In this document: one piece after another, positions 38,626 to 46,665 of the stretch
Layout: the number at the start of each line of letters is the position of its first letter
How positions within the stretch are numbered: position 1 is the stretch's first letter
Assembly: GCA_035567895.1 (NCBI GenBank)
Contig: DATMPC010000091.1
Span: 62,001-126,000 of the forward strand
Length of the DNA: 64,000 nucleotides
Reading direction: 5' to 3'
Source: Terriglobales bacterium
Lineage (GTDB): Bacteria; Acidobacteriota; Terriglobia; Terriglobales; Acidobacteriaceae
Translations under genes and position numbers: made by a program
Notes under the pieces: model-generated
Database searches by the model: none
What the model was told of the DNA's origin: nothing
What the model saw: the letters and a program-made list of their open reading frames with translations, nothing else

Positions 38626-39267
38626 ATGACCAAAGCCATCAGGGTGCTGCAGGTGTTGACGTTGCTCAGCGTTGCCTCATCGCTGCAGGCGCAAGGAGGA
38701 TTTGAGCTGACTCCGACGGTGGGCTACCGCTTCGGCGGAAGCATTGACTTGACAAATCCTGCTCTCAACCCAGTTTTCAAATCACTCCATTTTGAAAGCA
38801 ATCCCAGTTACGGAGTAGCACTAAACCATTCGGTGCACGACAACGTCCGTGTGGAGTTTCAATGGAGCCGCCAGGACACTCATATTGATGGGCGGTCGCG
38901 CGCGAACAACAGCAATACTCGGCTTTTTGGCGCCTATCTGGATCAATACCATTTCAATTTCATGTTTCACGCTGCAGAAATGGGAAACCATCCTCAACTG
39001 TTCTTTGTTGGCGGGCTTGGCTTTAGCACCTTTGAGCCGAGAGCTCACCTCGACACCAAGACACAGTTCTCTTTTGAAGTAGGCGGTGGGGTCAAGTACT
39101 TCTTCTTTCCTCACCTGGGACTACGGCTCGAGGCGAAGTGGACACCGACTTATGTGAAATCAAGCGAAGAATTGTTCTGTAATGGATTCAATGAGTGCTA
39201 CGCCGTGTCTAACCACGAGTATGCGCAACAGGGAGAAGTCAGCTCCGGCATCATCATTCGCTTCTGA
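38626..39267 (+). CDS. Outer-membrane beta-barrel protein
   Basis: A 213-residue protein with signal peptide (MTKAIRVLQVLTLLSVASSLQAQ) followed by alternating amphipathic strands (GFELTPTVGYRFGGSIDL, VEFQWSRQDTHI, FSFEVGGGVKYFF, LRLEAKWTPTYV) and a C-terminal Phe (GIIIRF). This is the OmpA/opacity-type 8-strand barrel pattern. ATG 38626 was chosen because it opens into the signal peptide. Role unknown. Confidence 0.8.
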   Translation: MTKAIRVLQVLTLLSVASSLQAQGGFELTPTVGYRFGGSIDLTNPALNPVFKSLHFESNPSYGVALNHSVHDNVRVEFQWSRQDTHIDGRSRANNSNTRLFGAYLDQYHFNFMFHAAEMGNHPQLFFVGGLGFSTFEPRAHLDTKTQFSFEVGGGVKYFFFPHLGLRLEAKWTPTYVKSSEELFCNGFNECYAVSNHEYAQQGEVSSGIIIRF

Positions 39268-39809
39268 TTCCCTCGCCGGCGAACTACTGAATATGACGAC
39301 GAAACAATACGCAAATTCGCGGGAAGCTGTCTAGGAAGGCTCAAGAGTGAGGCGCCAGCTATGGACTTCAATGCCAGATTTCGCGCACACGCTGTAATCG
39401 ACGCTCCTGTTTGCGCTGCGCATTCTGCAGTACTAAGGAGATAACTAATAGCATCCCAGCGGCTCCGAGAATCACGCCGCACCAAACCCCCGAAATGAAA
39501 CCGGTACCATCCACCATACCTGCGCGACTCCCACCGCGTTGGCCAGAGAATCACAGAACTTCGTTACGTTTTGATTACTTCGTAATTGGGCGCTTTTGCG
39601 AGCAAACGATATCAGTCTCCTACGAATGCACAACTGTCAGGGTTAGCAGGAGGAGTATCGGACTGTGTAGTCTGGGGCTGTCCGTTTGACGTTACAGGAA
39701 GATCAGCCGCTCAACAGACTGGCCGAGGACGTGCCCTCCTCGACCGAGTTTGTGCTAGAGGTCGACTCATCGCCTGGATAGGCTCTAACAGACAGTACGC
39801 AAGGCTGGC
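39268..39809. other. Intergenic stretch with one possible small gene
   Basis: About 540 bases between convergent genes. Apart from the small membrane-protein candidate on the minus strand (39368-39517) I see no supported feature. A longer minus-strand frame that overlaps the beta-barrel gene was rejected. Confidence 0.35.
39368..39517 (-). CDS. Possible 49-residue single-helix membrane protein
   Basis: On the minus strand ATG 39517 opens a 49-residue frame: a short lead, one hydrophobic helix (GVWCGVILGAAGMLLVISLV), then a basic tail (QRKQERRLQRVREIWH). That inside-positive layout is typical of small membrane proteins. Only a distant GGGAG precedes it, so translation is uncertain. No family recognised. 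Confidence 0.3.
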   Translation of the reverse strand: MVDGTGFISGVWCGVILGAAGMLLVISLVLQNAQRKQERRLQRVREIWH

Positions 39810-41045
39810 TTACATAAGCATTTTGAGAAGCCGCTTTAGCACAGTCTCATATCCCAATGAAGCCAGCAGGACCGGTAGAAAAGGAATAACAGACCAAATT
39901 GCTAATCGGCTAAGGCTGCTTATCTTCAATGGGAAGGGATGCATCTGCTCTACATTGGCAACGACCGAGTAGAGGTCGATGGTTGCGGAAAAGTCTTTCG
40001 CTTCCAGCGCGTTCCCCTCTTTGTTCGTCAGCCACTTCTCTTCAAATCTTCGGCCAACCGCGCTCGCCAAGGCGCCATACTCGAATATCCCGCGGCGTTT
40101 GGCGTCTACAAGCGTTGTGAAAAACACGCATACGGGAGCAGCACAAATCGCGATCACCAGTGCAATGGTAAGAACCGGAATCAGTTGATAGTTGGGGAGC
40201 GCATAGTGTTCATGCAACACACGGTTCGCTACCCCTCCGGCGATGATCGTGCCGATAGCAAAGCTGAATGGGATGTATTTGCGATCACTGGTCCTAAGAA
40301 AACCGAGGCCAGCTACTTTGTCGGGGTGCGCGGGAACAATCCGTAAATTCATTCGCGCCACGGCGCCTAAGAACACTCCCCAGAGCAATTGCTGCCAAAG
40401 CCATCGCAGCAAGAAATACATCGTGATCGGAAGGCTCACCAGCACGTACCAGGAACCCGCAGGAGAAAGGCTTTTAATTCCGCCACTGCCGTGACACCAA
40501 GGCAAGAAGGAGTCTGGCTCAATGTATGGCAATGTGAGAACGGCAATCAGACACGCAAAGGCAAAGAGGCTGGTCTGGGCGAGGCCGGAATTACCCCAGC
40601 GCTGAAATCTGGCAAGCGCATACTCAAACCGCAGGCGATCCTCCTCTGTGATCAATTTCTCCTCAAGAAAACGGTTTGCAATCAGCTCGAGTCTTTTGAT
40701 CAGTGCCGGCTCTGCAATGATCAGAACCGCGATGACCAGGAGCAAGCGTGATTGAGCTGCGTAGTCGAGCAAAAATCCCCGCAGTACCTCGGAACCCTGC
40801 AACGCAGAAAGGACCACAACGGGAAGCCAGGCGACGGCACTTGCCCCGATCGCGATCAGGATCGACCGGCGGGAACTCTGTTGCAGCATGGCAAGCCGTC
40901 GCGCATGCTTAACCGGTTCCTGGCGGGAAACTGCGATTCCGGGCATGCTCCACCATCGTGCGAGCCCCGAAATGCTCCCGTCATTCCCCGCACGCTCTCT
41001 ACAGACGTTGTTGCAATGTTCGATCTTCCTCGGGGCTATCGGCAA
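39810..41045 (-). CDS. Multi-pass membrane protein of unknown function
   Basis: Up to 411 residues with about six membrane helices (for example SILIAIGASAVAWLPVVVL, LLLVIAVLIIAEPALI, YVLVSLPITMYFLLRWLW, IPVLTIALVIAICAAPVCVF, LAIWSVIPFLPVLLASLG). Loops are rich in Arg, Glu and Asp (RFLEEKLITEEDRLRFEYAL). It resembles a family of conserved hypothetical membrane proteins seen in proteobacteria and acidobacteria, with no known function. The start is uncertain: 41045 is the longest; ATG 40889 (MLQQSSRRS) begins just before the first helix. Confidence 0.7.
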   Translation of the reverse strand: MPIAPRKIEHCNNVCRERAGNDGSISGLARWWSMPGIAVSRQEPVKHARRLAMLQQSSRRSILIAIGASAVAWLPVVVLSALQGSEVLRGFLLDYAAQSRLLLVIAVLIIAEPALIKRLELIANRFLEEKLITEEDRLRFEYALARFQRWGNSGLAQTSLFAFACLIAVLTLPYIEPDSFLPWCHGSGGIKSLSPAGSWYVLVSLPITMYFLLRWLWQQLLWGVFLGAVARMNLRIVPAHPDKVAGLGFLRTSDRKYIPFSFAIGTIIAGGVANRVLHEHYALPNYQLIPVLTIALVIAICAAPVCVFFTTLVDAKRRGIFEYGALASAVGRRFEEKWLTNKEGNALEAKDFSATIDLYSVVANVEQMHPFPLKISSLSRLAIWSVIPFLPVLLASLGYETVLKRLLKMLM

Positions 41046-41261
41046 AGCAAACTGTTAAAGGTGACAGGTAGGTAGTGCGACTTCGGACCAGCGTCAAGCA
41101 TTCGATCAGCCTAAGAACCCCTCGTTTACGCACCTCGCGACTCGTGAGCAGCGCTGCCACAGTTGACAGTTCCCAACTTCCATCACTTTCGGGAAACTCG
41201 TTACCGTGAGCAGCAGCGTAAGGGCGCTCTCGGATCGAAGTCTCAATCTCAAGGAGTACTC

Positions 41262-41630
41262 ATGAAAGCCACGAGCATTGCCGGCCTCTTTATCCTTTTC
41301 TTGCTGGCCCCAGCATACGGTCAAAGTGCGACAAAGAATCACGACCTCGCCTCGCCTGCTGCTGTGGTGCGGATCAAGGCACTGCAGAATCAGGTAGAGA
41401 GGCAGCAGATTGAGATCGAGGCACTACGTCTACATTTGGGCAAGTTGCAGCAGGACTTTCAAGACTTGGCAGACATGATCGCCAATCGAAACGCCGAATC
41501 CGATGACGACGATTCGGCGGACGATGACGTCACTTTTTTGCGTGTGCATAGCCGATCCCAGAAACCAATTCGGCACAAAACGAAGACAGCACGCCGGGCG
41601 ATCGCGGTGGACAGACGAGATGCGTTCTGA
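41262..41630 (+). CDS. Small exported coiled-coil protein
   Basis: A 122-residue protein with signal peptide (MKATSIAGLFILFLLAPAYG). ATG 41262 follows AAGGAGT. Mature parts are a coiled coil (VRIKALQNQVERQQIEIEAL, then LRLHLGKLQQDFQDLADM), an acidic stretch (ESDDDDSADDD), and a basic C-terminus (RSQKPIRHKTKTARRA). No family recognised. It may be a periplasmic adaptor or stress protein. Confidence 0.6.
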   Translation: MKATSIAGLFILFLLAPAYGQSATKNHDLASPAAVVRIKALQNQVERQQIEIEALRLHLGKLQQDFQDLADMIANRNAESDDDDSADDDVTFLRVHSRSQKPIRHKTKTARRAIAVDRRDAF

Positions 41631-41770
41631 TAGCTACTATAGCTACTATCGCCACATCCATTCAGCATTAGCGAATTCCGTTCCGAAAATGTTCTGCGAA
41701 TTTGGAGAGTGTTGAACTTTGAGCAGGCAAATCCGGATGCAATAGTCCCCGTTTCGGATCCGCAGATTGC

Positions 41771-42214
41771 TTAGGCTTTGGCCTTGGAGCCAAAGCCGTT
41801 GCCCGACAGTGACAACGAAGGAGAAATGAAAGTGCGGCCCGCAAGCACTTCTTCGATTGCCGCTACCAGATCGGAGCTAATCCGAGGCTTGGTCACGTAA
41901 GCGCGGGCACCGTAATGGAACACCGCCGTGACGTAATCGGGATCTTCCTGAACGGTTAAGAAGACGACCTTAGTCGGCGAACGCTGCTCCTGGAGGCGCT
42001 GCATCACGCGAATGCCATCGAGCACAGGCATTCCGATATCGATGACGAGTACATCCGGACGCGTCGATTCTATTCCCTCGAGTGCGGCCTTCCCATTTTG
42101 AGCCTGGCCCACCAGCTCAAACCTTCCGTTCAGGAGTGCGCAAACCCGATCCAAAATTGCCCGATGATCATCGGCCAGGAAGATTCTTGCTTTTCCATTC
42201 GAGCTTGGCTTCAC
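41771..42214 (-). CDS. Stand-alone response-regulator receiver domain
   Basis: A 147-residue protein made almost only of a CheY-like receiver domain: acidic pair LADDH, phospho-acceptor Asp in VLVIDIGMPVLDG (about residue 59), conserved Thr in VVFLTVQED and Lys in YVTKPRIS. The domain is the NarL type, but the LuxR-like DNA-binding output is absent; only a Ser/Gly-rich tail follows (SPSLSLSGNGFGSKAKA). It could be a phosphate shuttle or a truncated NarL-type regulator. No kinase is encoded nearby. Confidence 0.85.
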   Translation of the reverse strand: MKPSSNGKARIFLADDHRAILDRVCALLNGRFELVGQAQNGKAALEGIESTRPDVLVIDIGMPVLDGIRVMQRLQEQRSPTKVVFLTVQEDPDYVTAVFHYGARAYVTKPRISSDLVAAIEEVLAGRTFISPSLSLSGNGFGSKAKA

Positions 42215-42691
42215 GTGCGGCTACCTCCGACCAATGACAAACCGTGTGCCACGTCGGGGCTTGCGATCTCGCGGCCAACTGCCGCGATTAACCGCCGTCA
42301 AGAAGCAGAGTGACACCCTCTTTGCTGCACCGGATCTTGTCGCGTAGAGTGCTCCATTTTTGGGAAGCGTGGGGATGTAAAAAGCGGGTCGGCTGATCGG
42401 CCGGAGGAGATCTCCTTCACCGACTCCAGAATCGAATTATCCTGCTCGGAATCGTCTGTGTAAAGAAGGTTCTCACGAACCGGTGAGATTATCGTCTGCC
42501 AACCTGGGCCGATTGGCAGCCCTTCACTCCGGACCTTGTTCGTAACCACTAGTCGGTTACCAGTGGCGGGGAGCCATCTCTCAACTTCGGAGTGTGTAAT
42601 TTGCCGAGAAGCGGAACGCAAAGGGGATCGCGGGATAGCAAGCGCTGAAATGGACAAACACCTGCAGGTTCGAAGCGCCTGGAGGAAGCAC
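42215..42691. other. Intergenic stretch left of the integrated element
   Basis: About 480 bases of host DNA between the receiver gene and attL. A minus-strand frame of 119 codons (42298-42657) exists but has no ribosome site or recognisable domain and I do not call it. A short near-palindrome, GTTCGTAACCACTAGTCGGTTAC, split around 42540, may be structural. Confidence 0.3.
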
Positions 42692-42714
42692 TGGCGGAGA
42701 GAGTGGGATTCGAA
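42692..42714. repeat. attL: copy of the tRNA-Ser 3' end
   Basis: Exact repeat of 58724-58746 (begins TGGCGGAGAGAGTGGG, ends TTCGAA), covering the CCA end, acceptor strand and T-arm of the tRNA. Identity stops right after TTCGAA, so the crossover lies in this core. Confidence 0.9.
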
Positions 42715-42793
42715 ACCGCCTTAGAACGTACATTCAAGCACTTGCAGAGCACGGACAGCAACAAAAGTGCATGAAAGTATATGGAAAACCAGC

Positions 42794-42815
42794 TAACTGA
42801 TTTGTAAGTGATTTG
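42794..42815. repeat. Integrase arm-type sites, left end
   Basis: TAACTGATTTGT followed by a second TGATTTG eleven bases after the first (42798 and 42809). The same pair with the same 11-base spacing occurs at the right end (58681 and 58692), in the same orientation. Likely arm-binding sites for the integrase N-terminal domain. Confidence 0.65.
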
Positions 42816-42895
42816 TGGAATGTAGCGTGGGAAGTCCACCCAAGCTGATTCTACTGCTCTTCCCAGTCTCCGCCTGCTCAGCTCAATCCAATGTG

Positions 42896-43585
42896 TTACT
42901 CCGATGAAGTTTGTGGCGTACCTTGTCGATGTCGAGCAGCCCACTGCCAGCGCAGTCGTTCTTCGATGAATGGGTGCCGATTCGCAGCGTAGGGATTTAA
43001 CTCAAGCAGGTGTTGAATTCTATATCTGACTGGGTTCATGCTCCCATTGTCCTGACCGAGCGCCAGTTCATGATTCAGTGCGGTCGCTATGATGTCGCCA
43101 GCAAGCGCGGGGAAGAAATTGACCACATCTGACATGGTGGTTAATTCCCACTGCGCGACCGTGTTGCCGTACATCTCGGAAAGTTTGTCTTGAAGAGGGT
43201 GTTCATCGTCATAGAAGGCATTGAGAACCTTTGTCCCGGCGTGCTCCAGTGTGCTTCGGATGAACGTGAACTCGTCACGCTTGAAGCTGGTTCCTTCTTC
43301 AAGGTCAAGGTAAACGACTGAATGCTGCTTTTCTCGAACAGCCTTCCAGAGCCTCATGAACGCGTCGAGCTTGTTGGCTTCCGAAGCCCCGATGATGCGC
43401 GGGAAGTTCAGGTCGATGAAAACTTCAGGCTCTGTGTGCCTGTCGTCGTAGCGGTCGCCGAGAGCCTTTCTGTATCGCAGAATACGGAGATACTGAAGCT
43501 CGATTAGTCGTGGCTGTCGGTATGGGCCATGCCCAATGAGATAGAAAGCGACTCCTACATCTTTCGTCGTGTCTGGTTCAGTCAT
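42896..43585 (-). CDS. Element protein of unknown function (possible resolvase-like fold)
   Basis: A 229-residue soluble protein. I recognise no sure family. The middle (HSVVYLDLEEGTSFKRDEFT ... FIRSTLEHAGTKVLNAFYDD) has the alternating strand-helix rhythm and DLEEGTS...KRDEF wording reminiscent of serine-resolvase N-domains, but the catalytic Ser region is not visible, so this is only a faint similarity. The C-terminus is basic and helical (HPFIEERLRWQWAARHR). It starts four bases inside the end of the upstream gene (ATGA overlap), so the two are co-translated. It is the gene nearest attL. Confidence 0.6.
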   Translation of the reverse strand: MTEPDTTKDVGVAFYLIGHGPYRQPRLIELQYLRILRYRKALGDRYDDRHTEPEVFIDLNFPRIIGASEANKLDAFMRLWKAVREKQHSVVYLDLEEGTSFKRDEFTFIRSTLEHAGTKVLNAFYDDEHPLQDKLSEMYGNTVAQWELTTMSDVVNFFPALAGDIIATALNHELALGQDNGSMNPVRYRIQHLLELNPYAANRHPFIEERLRWQWAARHRQGTPQTSSE

Positions 43586-44088
43586 GCAGTGTGTGACAGG
43601 AGCTTGCGTTCAAGTTCCTCAGTGCTGTGGGCCGATGCAATTTCTTTGACCCTTTTCAGGAACGGCTTCACGGCGAATTTTCCATGACGGTTTATCGGCA
43701 ATTCAGCAGCAGCAACCACAATAGCTGCGTGAATCTCTTCGCCTTTACACCATTCCTGCATCTTCGGGTGGTGCAGAATCTCGGCAATGGCCCAGATACG
43801 GATTTGAATTGAAAACGCCTTAGCCTTGTCATCGTGGTAGTGCTTGTTCACAGCAAGCAATGCACGATTTTGAGGGCTGTCAGCGAAACGAATCTCAGTA
43901 ACGCTTCCATCTGTATCACCCAACATTATCGGTTTCGCTGATGGACTCGGCGTCGGCATGTTGTGCGTTGCAGCGGCTTGACCGAGTTGTAGAGCGAACA
44001 GCAATTCTTCGGCAGCAACGGGGTTGGCGTTTTCAAATCGAAGCGGGAAAATCGAGTCGGTCGTTTGCGACATACCTGCAATCATCAC
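43582..44088 (-). CDS. Element protein of unknown function, 168 residues
   Basis: Soluble and alpha-rich with no recognised domain. Visible parts are a Glu/Ala-rich helix (ANPVAAEELLFALQLGQAA), a short beta segment (GSVTEIRFADSPQNRALLAV), a helix-rich core (KAFSIQIRIWAIAEILHH) and a charged C-terminal helix (STEELERKLLSH). Translationally coupled to the following gene. It belongs to the leftward block of four unknown genes (45198 to 42896). Confidence 0.6.
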   Translation of the reverse strand: MMIAGMSQTTDSIFPLRFENANPVAAEELLFALQLGQAAATHNMPTPSPSAKPIMLGDTDGSVTEIRFADSPQNRALLAVNKHYHDDKAKAFSIQIRIWAIAEILHHPKMQEWCKGEEIHAAIVVAAAELPINRHGKFAVKPFLKRVKEIASAHSTEELERKLLSHTA

Positions 44089-44117
44089 TCTTTTGTGCGG
44101 TCGATGTTAAGCAGTTT

Positions 44118-44327
44118 TCAATTGTGAATTTCAGCGTTGTTCTGTGGATTTCTCGGCTCACCGTCTTTGTCGAACTGAACAACGCGCATTTCCGCTCTCG
44201 CCTTAGACTGCACGTGCAGACAGGTGCCATCCGTGAAACGAAGCTCAAGGTCAACACACTCGTTCACGTCAATCACTTCCAGTTCCGCGATGGTTTTTCC
44301 TGCCACGCCTTCGATTAGCTGCCTCAC
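44118..44327 (-). CDS. Small element protein, 69 residues
   Basis: A GTG start at 44327 sits seven bases behind GGGAG. The product is a small beta-rich domain (AELEVIDVNECVDLELRFTD, GTCLHVQSKARAEMRVVQFD) with an Asn-rich end. No family recognised. It lies in line with neighbouring leftward genes, 28 bases after the membrane protein gene. Confidence 0.5.
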   Translation of the reverse strand: MRQLIEGVAGKTIAELEVIDVNECVDLELRFTDGTCLHVQSKARAEMRVVQFDKDGEPRNPQNNAEIHN

Positions 44328-44355
44328 GATTCTCCCTTTCGGCGTAGCTGGGAAG

Positions 44356-45198
44356 CTACACGCCGTTGACTGTTATGCCGACCACTGCTGCCTTGGCCCG
44401 ATGAAAAGGATTGATGTACTCAAAATTCTGATTCGGTGTGTGATAGCCCAACTTGGGAATCAAATGTTCATTCACGGAAGCGGCCCACTTCTGTAGGTCA
44501 CGCGTGAAAGCGTTGAACCCTTCGCGGAATTGTTCAAGGGCATCAAGGAAGCTGTCGCTGTATTGTTGTTTGCTCGCGTTAATAATCTTCTGCGCTGGTT
44601 GTATTTCAGTGCGGCTGAAGTTATTCACCAACGACGTGAACTCCGCAGCACGATTCGAGAATATCTGCTCCGATGTCGATGGCGTCTTCAGCTCCAAGTC
44701 CAAGAAGTGTGCCCAGTTCTCCGCGTACTCATTGCCGAGAATCGGAGCAAGGGTCGCAATGTCTTCTGCGAGTGCCGACCGCAGGATGTTGCGAAGCGAG
44801 CGAATGTCGTGATTGGCGACGAACACTCGGAAAGTCGAAAGCAACTCTCTAAGTTCCTGCTCTTTGGCCGCGACGAATTCAGCATCGGCGCGCTCTGCTG
44901 CGCGAGTCCGACGCCAATTTCGAAACCGTCTCCAAGCGAACGGCGCAATCGAAGCAAGCCCAGCAGCCAATACGCCTGCAAAGAGTAGTCTGGCGACGAT
45001 GGGATGTTGTTTCAGTTGGGCTATGTTACCTATACCCCAAGCGAGCAGCGCGCTGAGCACAGCGGCGACAATTGCCGATGCCCATGTGTGGAACACCGGG
45101 GCCTTGCTCGACTTTGGTTCTTCGGGTTCTTCACCGGGGAAGCGAACGATTAAAGGGTCGCTTTCGGGCGTCGGGTAGCGGTTTTCGAAGCGTTTCAT
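44356..45198 (-). CDS. Element membrane protein with two N-terminal helices
   Basis: A 280-residue protein: a charged N-terminus, two membrane helices (WASAIVAAVLSALLAWGIG and ARLLFAGVLAAGLASIAPF, residues about 40-90), a basic stop (WRRFRNWRRTR), then a long helical cytoplasmic part to the C-terminus. No motif I know. First gene of the leftward block; its promoter must lie in the 45199-45562 gap shared with the divergent LRAT-like gene. It could be an envelope-located immunity or exclusion protein, but that is a guess. Confidence 0.6.
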   Translation of the reverse strand: MKRFENRYPTPESDPLIVRFPGEEPEEPKSSKAPVFHTWASAIVAAVLSALLAWGIGNIAQLKQHPIVARLLFAGVLAAGLASIAPFAWRRFRNWRRTRAAERADAEFVAAKEQELRELLSTFRVFVANHDIRSLRNILRSALAEDIATLAPILGNEYAENWAHFLDLELKTPSTSEQIFSNRAAEFTSLVNNFSRTEIQPAQKIINASKQQYSDSFLDALEQFREGFNAFTRDLQKWAASVNEHLIPKLGYHTPNQNFEYINPFHRAKAAVVGITVNGV

Positions 45199-45266
45199 TT
45201 GGCACCTACCGCTACAACGATAGCATTGCCGTGCAAGCCTTTATGGTGGATTTCTCGCACCAAACA

Positions 45267-45376
45267 GAAACCGCGTGACACACACAACCTGTGTTTCATT
45301 TCGGAACCTATGCTTTTGGTAATCTTGCCCTGCCCACCGCATCGAGATACTCTGCCACCAGCAATCAAAACCAAAG
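45267..45376 (+). repeat. Element regulatory module, copy 1
   Basis: Starts with a hairpin-forming block (GAAACCGCGTGACACACACA..., 45267-45298) and ends with TCTGCCACCAGCAATC and AAAACCAAAG (45352-45376). The same two blocks occur in the same order at 47961-48110. Both copies sit upstream of rightward genes, which suggests a shared leader or regulatory unit. The rest of the 45199-45562 gap holds nothing else I can name. Confidence 0.6.
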
Positions 45377-45562
45377 CGGCCCTAACGCTCCTACAAGACG
45401 CCAGCCTTTTCAGGCCCGAAACAACGAGCACTTTCAAACACTTACAAATCCGCGAGAGACTGCCAAGTGCTTGCAAGTACGTATAGGCCGGATGATTTGC
45501 TGACTGGAATTGCTGACTGAGATTTCTGCAACGTTTGTAGCTGCTTGAATCGTCTAATAGCC

Positions 45563-45970
45563 ATGTACCAGCTACGATTTCCCAAATTCGCTTTGAAGAT
45601 TGGTGACGAACTAAAGATGCTAGTCGGTGCCGTCACTCACGTCATGACCGTGGTCGCACTCTTGGGTGGTGGCGACTACCTTGTGCTCGACGCTCCCAAG
45701 AATGGCACAGCTTGCTTTAAGCGTCTCAGTGAACTGCTGGCGAGCGGACAGACCATAAGACTCGGTCGGCGTGGCCATGATGGGTGGCAGGAACAACAGG
45801 CCGTTTGGCAGCGCGCTAATGAAGTGCTCGGAAGCCCGAATCTTCTGCTGCGCTGGAACTGCGAACATATCTCGTCGTATGTTCGTACGGGAAAGGCAGA
45901 GAGTCCGCAGCTCAGAGGATTCTTCGCAGTTGTAATAGGCACAGCAGCGTTGTTTGCAATTGCTAATTAG
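45563..45970 (+). CDS. LRAT-domain (permuted NlpC/P60-type) protein with C-terminal membrane helix
   Basis: A 135-residue protein. The family signature NCEHISSYVRTG (around residue 99), with the catalytic Cys, matches the NCEHF motif of lecithin:retinol acyltransferase/HRASLS-type proteins. The preceding GAVTHVMTVVALLGGGDYLV supplies the conserved His. A hydrophobic tail (GFFAVVIGTAALFAIA) would anchor it to a membrane. Such proteins are thiol acyltransferases or phospholipases in animals and also occur in bacteria and phages. A role in lipid modification or host interference is possible. ATG 45563 is used; a TTG at 45545 would add six residues. Convergent with the next gene. Confidence 0.75.
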   Translation: MYQLRFPKFALKIGDELKMLVGAVTHVMTVVALLGGGDYLVLDAPKNGTACFKRLSELLASGQTIRLGRRGHDGWQEQQAVWQRANEVLGSPNLLLRWNCEHISSYVRTGKAESPQLRGFFAVVIGTAALFAIAN

Positions 45971-45976
45971 GCGCGT

Positions 45977-46516
45977 TTACGCTGACGCTGCCCTGCGCTT
46001 CTCGTCAATCGCGGTCGGCTCTCTTCGCGTGACTGTAAACCTGCGCAGCAAGCGACGAATACCATACACCACGGCGAACAGCAGTAACGTTCCACCGACT
46101 CCATAACTGGCACCGTGCAGAAATCCTTCATCATGTGCGGCAGACTTTTGCTTCGCTGCTTCCACGATTTGTGTCTGCTGTTCCTGCTGTGAATCACTTA
46201 ATTGCTTCTGTAACGCCTGAACCTGCTGGTCGCGTTGGTGCTGTAGGTCGGCAATCTGCTGTTGCAGCGATTGCACCTGCTGATTGTTGGCTGCGGCTGC
46301 CTGTTGAGCAGCAGCGGCTGCTTCTTGAGCTGCCTGTTGCCTCCCAATGACTAGCGCATTGTGAGTAACCACCGACTGCCGATACGAGAGAGACTGTTGG
46401 TACTGGGCACGAAGTTGGTCGCAAGTACCACCGTTGATAATAGAAACACAGTGCGGCTCTTGCGGCATTGGCGGCACTGGGAGTACTTGTTCTGTGCTAG
46501 TAGCAGCTTGCTGCAT
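45977..46516 (-). CDS. Coiled-coil protein with one membrane helix
   Basis: A 179-residue protein starting at ATG 46516 behind AGGGGGAA. The body is a Gln/Ala-rich coiled coil (residues about 60-130, for example VQSLQQQIADLQHQRDQQVQ). One membrane helix follows (ASYGVGGTLLLFAVVYGI), then a basic tail (RRLLRRFTVTRRE). The Gln-rich heptads suggest a long rod such as a tape-like or spanin-like spacer, but no family is recognised. It ends six bases from the convergent LRAT-like gene. Confidence 0.6.
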   Translation of the reverse strand: MQQAATSTEQVLPVPPMPQEPHCVSIINGGTCDQLRAQYQQSLSYRQSVVTHNALVIGRQQAAQEAAAAAQQAAAANNQQVQSLQQQIADLQHQRDQQVQALQKQLSDSQQEQQTQIVEAAKQKSAAHDEGFLHGASYGVGGTLLLFAVVYGIRRLLRRFTVTRREPTAIDEKRRAASA

Positions 46517-46665
46517 AGTTTCCCCCTTCGCGAGCAGGTGGCGCAACAGCGTAGTGCGGACTTCACGGCCTGTCAATGGCTTTCTTAGTGCGAAAACTCT
46601 CGCGTTCTCCGCTCTTGATTAGTTCCCAAAAAAGAATATAGTTTGCGTGCTCACCGGAGTTGAGT

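Noticed and set aside
39198-39554. Minus-strand 118-codon frame overlapping the beta-barrel gene
   Set aside because: Overlaps a clear gene and has no signal or domain.
42298-42657. Minus-strand 119-codon frame left of attL
   Set aside because: No ribosome site and no recognisable motif; composition looks non-coding.
42692-42714. Second tRNA-Ser gene at the left end
   Set aside because: Only the last 23 bases match; the rest of the tRNA is absent, so it is an att site.
45199-45503. Short frames on both strands ahead of the LRAT-like gene
   Set aside because: They cover the repeated regulatory module and show no protein features.
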